A program made the position numbers and the translations under genes. The notes under the pieces were generated by a model. It was not told the DNA's origin. It ran no database searches and saw nothing but the letters and a program-made list of their open reading frames with translations. Below are positions 61,500 to 64,000 of a stretch of 64,000 bases of DNA, piece by piece. This DNA is from Rhopalosiphum padi (Eukaryota; Arthropoda; Insecta; Hemiptera; Aphididae), in NCBI RefSeq assembly GCF_020882245.1, contig NC_083597.1:72022152-72086151 (forward strand). The letters run 5' to 3'. Position 1 is the first letter of the stretch; each line of letters begins with the position of its first letter.

Positions 61500-63981
61500 A
61501 TGCCTCTTTATGGTCAAGTCATCATTGGACCGCCTGGTAGTGGAAAAACTACGTATTGTGATGAAATGAGCAAGTACTTACAAGAAATAGGCAGACAAGT
61601 AGCTATAATCAATATAGGTAAGTTATCTATGATTATTAAATAATAAAAAATTATATTTTTATTAATGTAGGTTAAAGCTACCAATTTCAAAATGGTAGGC
61701 TTAAGTTTGTCATTAATTTGCTATTTTAATATTATACTAAAATAAAGTTTTTAATTTTTGCCACTAACCTATTGTATATAATATTATTTTATTTTATTTA
61801 AACCAACCAACCAATGGAAAAAATTAAGCTATCAAACTGTTTATTTTATTAGATCCAGCCAATGATTCATTATGTTACAAAGCAGCAATTGATATATCAG
61901 AACTTATTACTGTTGAAGATGTTATGGATTATGTAAATTTAGGACCCAATGGAGCTTTAATTTATTGTATAGAATACTTGGAAAAGAGGCTTGATTGGTT
62001 GTTGGAAAAATTGAGGAAATTAACTGATTATTATTTATTTTTTGATTGTCCTGGACAGGTATATAATTAATTATAATTTAGAATATTAAACAGCAACTAA
62101 TAATAATGTTTTACTTGATTCAGGTAGAAATATACACTCATCATAACTCAATGAAAAATATTATGTCTGCAATTAAAAATGAATTAGATTTGCGATTATG
62201 TTGTGTCCAACTCATTGATTGTCATTATTGCAGTGATCCAGGTATGTCTTTTTTATACCTTTTAGGTTAAAATTGATCTTTTTTCATCTCTTAAAGTAAA
62301 ATAAAGTTTTATGTTATTATAAGACCTGCACAATGCTTAAAAATAATAAAAAATATAAAATTTATTAACTAATGGAAAATTAAAAACAAAACCTAATTTC
62401 TGGTCAAGCGGCACTGCTAGGAGCCTTCCTATTTTGTAATGAATGTTATTTTATGTCACCATACTTACTTATTTTACCTTGCCTGTATAGATTAATATAC
62501 TATTTTAAATAATAAAAAAATGACTAAATCTAATCAGCATGGTTTTAGGTTTATCTGTCGCTATACGAGTATACTATACGTTACATAAAAAAAGATCATA
62601 TGATATCCCAATTTGAGATAAATCCTTAAATCTGGCAACCCTAATAATAATTAATAATTATTAATTTTCAGGTAAATACATATCAGCACTTTTGATGTGT
62701 ACATCTACTATGTATCAAATGGAATTACCCCATGTGAATATATTATCAAAAATAGATATAGCTGTTAAACATAAGTCTAAGCTATTATTCAATTTGGATT
62801 ATTATACAGATGTATTGAGTCTTGATCATCTATTGGAAGCATTGCAAAATGATCCTCAAACTTCTAGGTAAGTACATATTTTAACAAATAATTATCATTT
62901 TAACAGAAATATATAGGTAACATTTTACTTAATAATATTAATATGCAAAAAATAAAACATGCATTCATGGTATACTTAAATGTTGTGATAATATTTAAAA
63001 ACTGTGATGTTTGATATTTTATACATTTACATTATTAACTAATGCATAATTAAAAAAACTCCAAACAAATTAAACCTTTAGTCACAATTTATTTTTTAAT
63101 TTTTATCTATTTTACAATATTATGCTTGTTTTGTATACTACTTAATTATAAATATGAATATAATATGCGATTTGCCAATGTATTGTGTTTGTGTTCTACT
63201 GTAACTGGGATATCCACATCATAATGATAATTGTATTATTTATAATTTTAAGCCACTATAAATTGACAACAATTTAGACCAAAGCAGTGGTATTTGTCAG
63301 GGATGTCTAAATTTATTAGGGAAAGTGTAAGAGTGGCACCAATTGTGGAAAAACGATAGGGAAAGGTTTGTGATGAGGAGAAGTGAATTGAAGGCAGTAA
63401 GAATGGCTATTAAATAAATGTAGAAGAAAAGAGAGGTAATGGAAGACCAAAGAAGAGGCGGGGATAGTTGTTCTTAAGGAACTGTGGGATAAAGGTAATA
63501 AACTCCATATAGTTGGGAGAAAAGGACAAAGAAAAAGAAGATTCTATAAAGCCTTAATAATCTAATTTTTTATCATTGAAATTAATAAAATTTCTATTAT
63601 AGACTGTTTACCATACATTTATTATTACTGTATACCATAATTTATAGATAGCCTTTTTCTTTCTTTTTTTTAATATTAGATATAAATGCACATAATTAAA
63701 ATCTTTATTTGTTTCATAGATATCATCGTTTAAATAAAGCTATAGTTAGCCTGATTGAGGGGCAAAATATTGTTTCATTTGTACCACTTAATGTGAAGGA
63801 TAAACGTACATTAGAATTAGTGAGAAAAAACATCGATAGAGCAAATGGGTACATTTTCAATCCTGAAGAGAATCAGAATGCTGAAATGTTAAACTCGGTT
63901 ATGCAACTGGATATCAACGATTTAACTCTCGACGTTTTAGAAGATTTACCTAAATCCAATTCATTAGATGAAATGATGTAA
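61500..63981 (+). CDS. GPN2: GPN-loop GTPase 2
   Basis: GPN-loop GTPases act in assembly and nuclear import of RNA polymerase II and III. Five exons join in phase, 61500-61617, 61853-62058, 62124-62241, 62672-62867 and 63720-63981 (TAA), giving 299 aa (human about 310). The P-loop is GPPGSGKT near the N-terminus (MPLYGQVIIGPPGSGKTTYC). The family-defining GPN loop is LGPNGALIYC. The G3 motif is DCPGQ in YYLFFDCPGQVEIYTHH, and the base-recognition loop is SKID in LPHVNILSKIDIAV. FNLDYYTDVLSLDHLLEALQ and IVSFVPLNVKDKRTLELV are also typical. The ATG has a good context (CCAAACATG). The C-terminal tail is short and acidic. Introns 3 and 4 are enlarged by repeat sequence. The gene starts 18 nt after PSMG3. 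Confidence 0.96.
62395..62645. repeat. Repeat-like sequence in GPN2 intron 3
   Basis: This intron segment contains CTGGTCAAGCGGCACTGCTA and later TTAAATCTGGCAACCCTAAT, the latter like an inverted DNA-transposon end (AGGGTTGCCAGAT). No matching left end was found, so the call is tentative. Confidence 0.3.
63302..63545 (+). pseudogene. LINE reverse-transcriptase tail fragment in GPN2 intron 4
   Basis: Read on +, GMSKFIRESVRVAPIVEKR and, in another frame, RGNGRPKKRRG match the C-terminal region of insect non-LTR reverse transcriptases (pattern IR...VGVAPI.EK...RGRGRPKK). Several stops and frame changes make it a dead relic. It accounts for part of the 852-bp intron 4. Confidence 0.6.
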
Positions 63982-64000
63982 AATTAAACTTTATTTATTT

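Noticed and set aside
1..64000. tRNA genes, rRNA genes and CRISPR arrays
   Set aside because: No GGTTCRANNCC box with a matching A box was found, nor any conserved rRNA block or regularly spaced repeats with spacers. The tandem repeats present are ordinary direct repeats.

Overview
This is a eukaryotic nuclear window, very AT-rich (roughly three quarters A+T by eye). It holds intron-split genes with GT-AG junctions, short introns inside genes, long AT-rich gaps, and many small inverted-repeat DNA transposons. Protein similarity (insect torso-like, FLYWCH, hAT and KRBA2-type remnants) and the frequent 'taggtacctac' texture suggest a hemipteran insect, most likely an aphid. That organism call is inference.

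Left block (about 0.8-12 kb). NELF-B is on + with an uninterrupted coding region. It converges on a five-exon dihydropteridine reductase gene (QDPR) on -, whose last stop lies 300 bp from the NELF-B stop. The QDPR start sits beside a CpG-richer patch (about 5.7-6.2 kb) that may be a bidirectional promoter. The 3' part of a C2H2 zinc-finger gene follows on + (11.2-12.0 kb).

Centre left (15-23 kb, possibly to 34.8 kb). A torso-like (MACPF) gene on - is resolved as five coding exons. Its signal-peptide exon is not found. A CpG-rich patch at 34.6-35.15 kb is a candidate promoter. From 23 to 46 kb there is almost no recognisable host coding sequence, only decayed transposons: a KRBA2-like integrase, a hAT transposase tail, a 604-bp foldback element, MITEs and a 111/112-bp tandem duplication.

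Right block (46-64 kb). An unrecognised intronless 248-aa coiled-coil protein is on - (47.4-48.2 kb). WDR46/UTP7 is on - in 12 coding exons (53.9-57.0 kb). A broken second copy of the 248-aa gene (58.6-60.0 kb) is itself split by a transposon-like insertion with an 8-bp target duplication. The window ends with two same-strand genes, proteasome assembly chaperone 3 (PSMG3) and the GTPase GPN2. Their coding regions are 18 nt apart and in the same frame, which suggests one bicistronic transcription unit.

Functionally the host genes are mostly housekeeping: promoter-proximal pausing (NELF-B), tetrahydrobiopterin recycling (QDPR), small-subunit rRNA processing (WDR46), proteasome assembly (PSMG3) and RNA polymerase assembly (GPN2). 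Torso-like is developmental. I see no sign of a shared pathway except the PSMG3-GPN2 pair, which may be co-expressed. All exon joins listed were checked by hand for splice dinucleotides and reading-frame phase; none was checked against transcripts.
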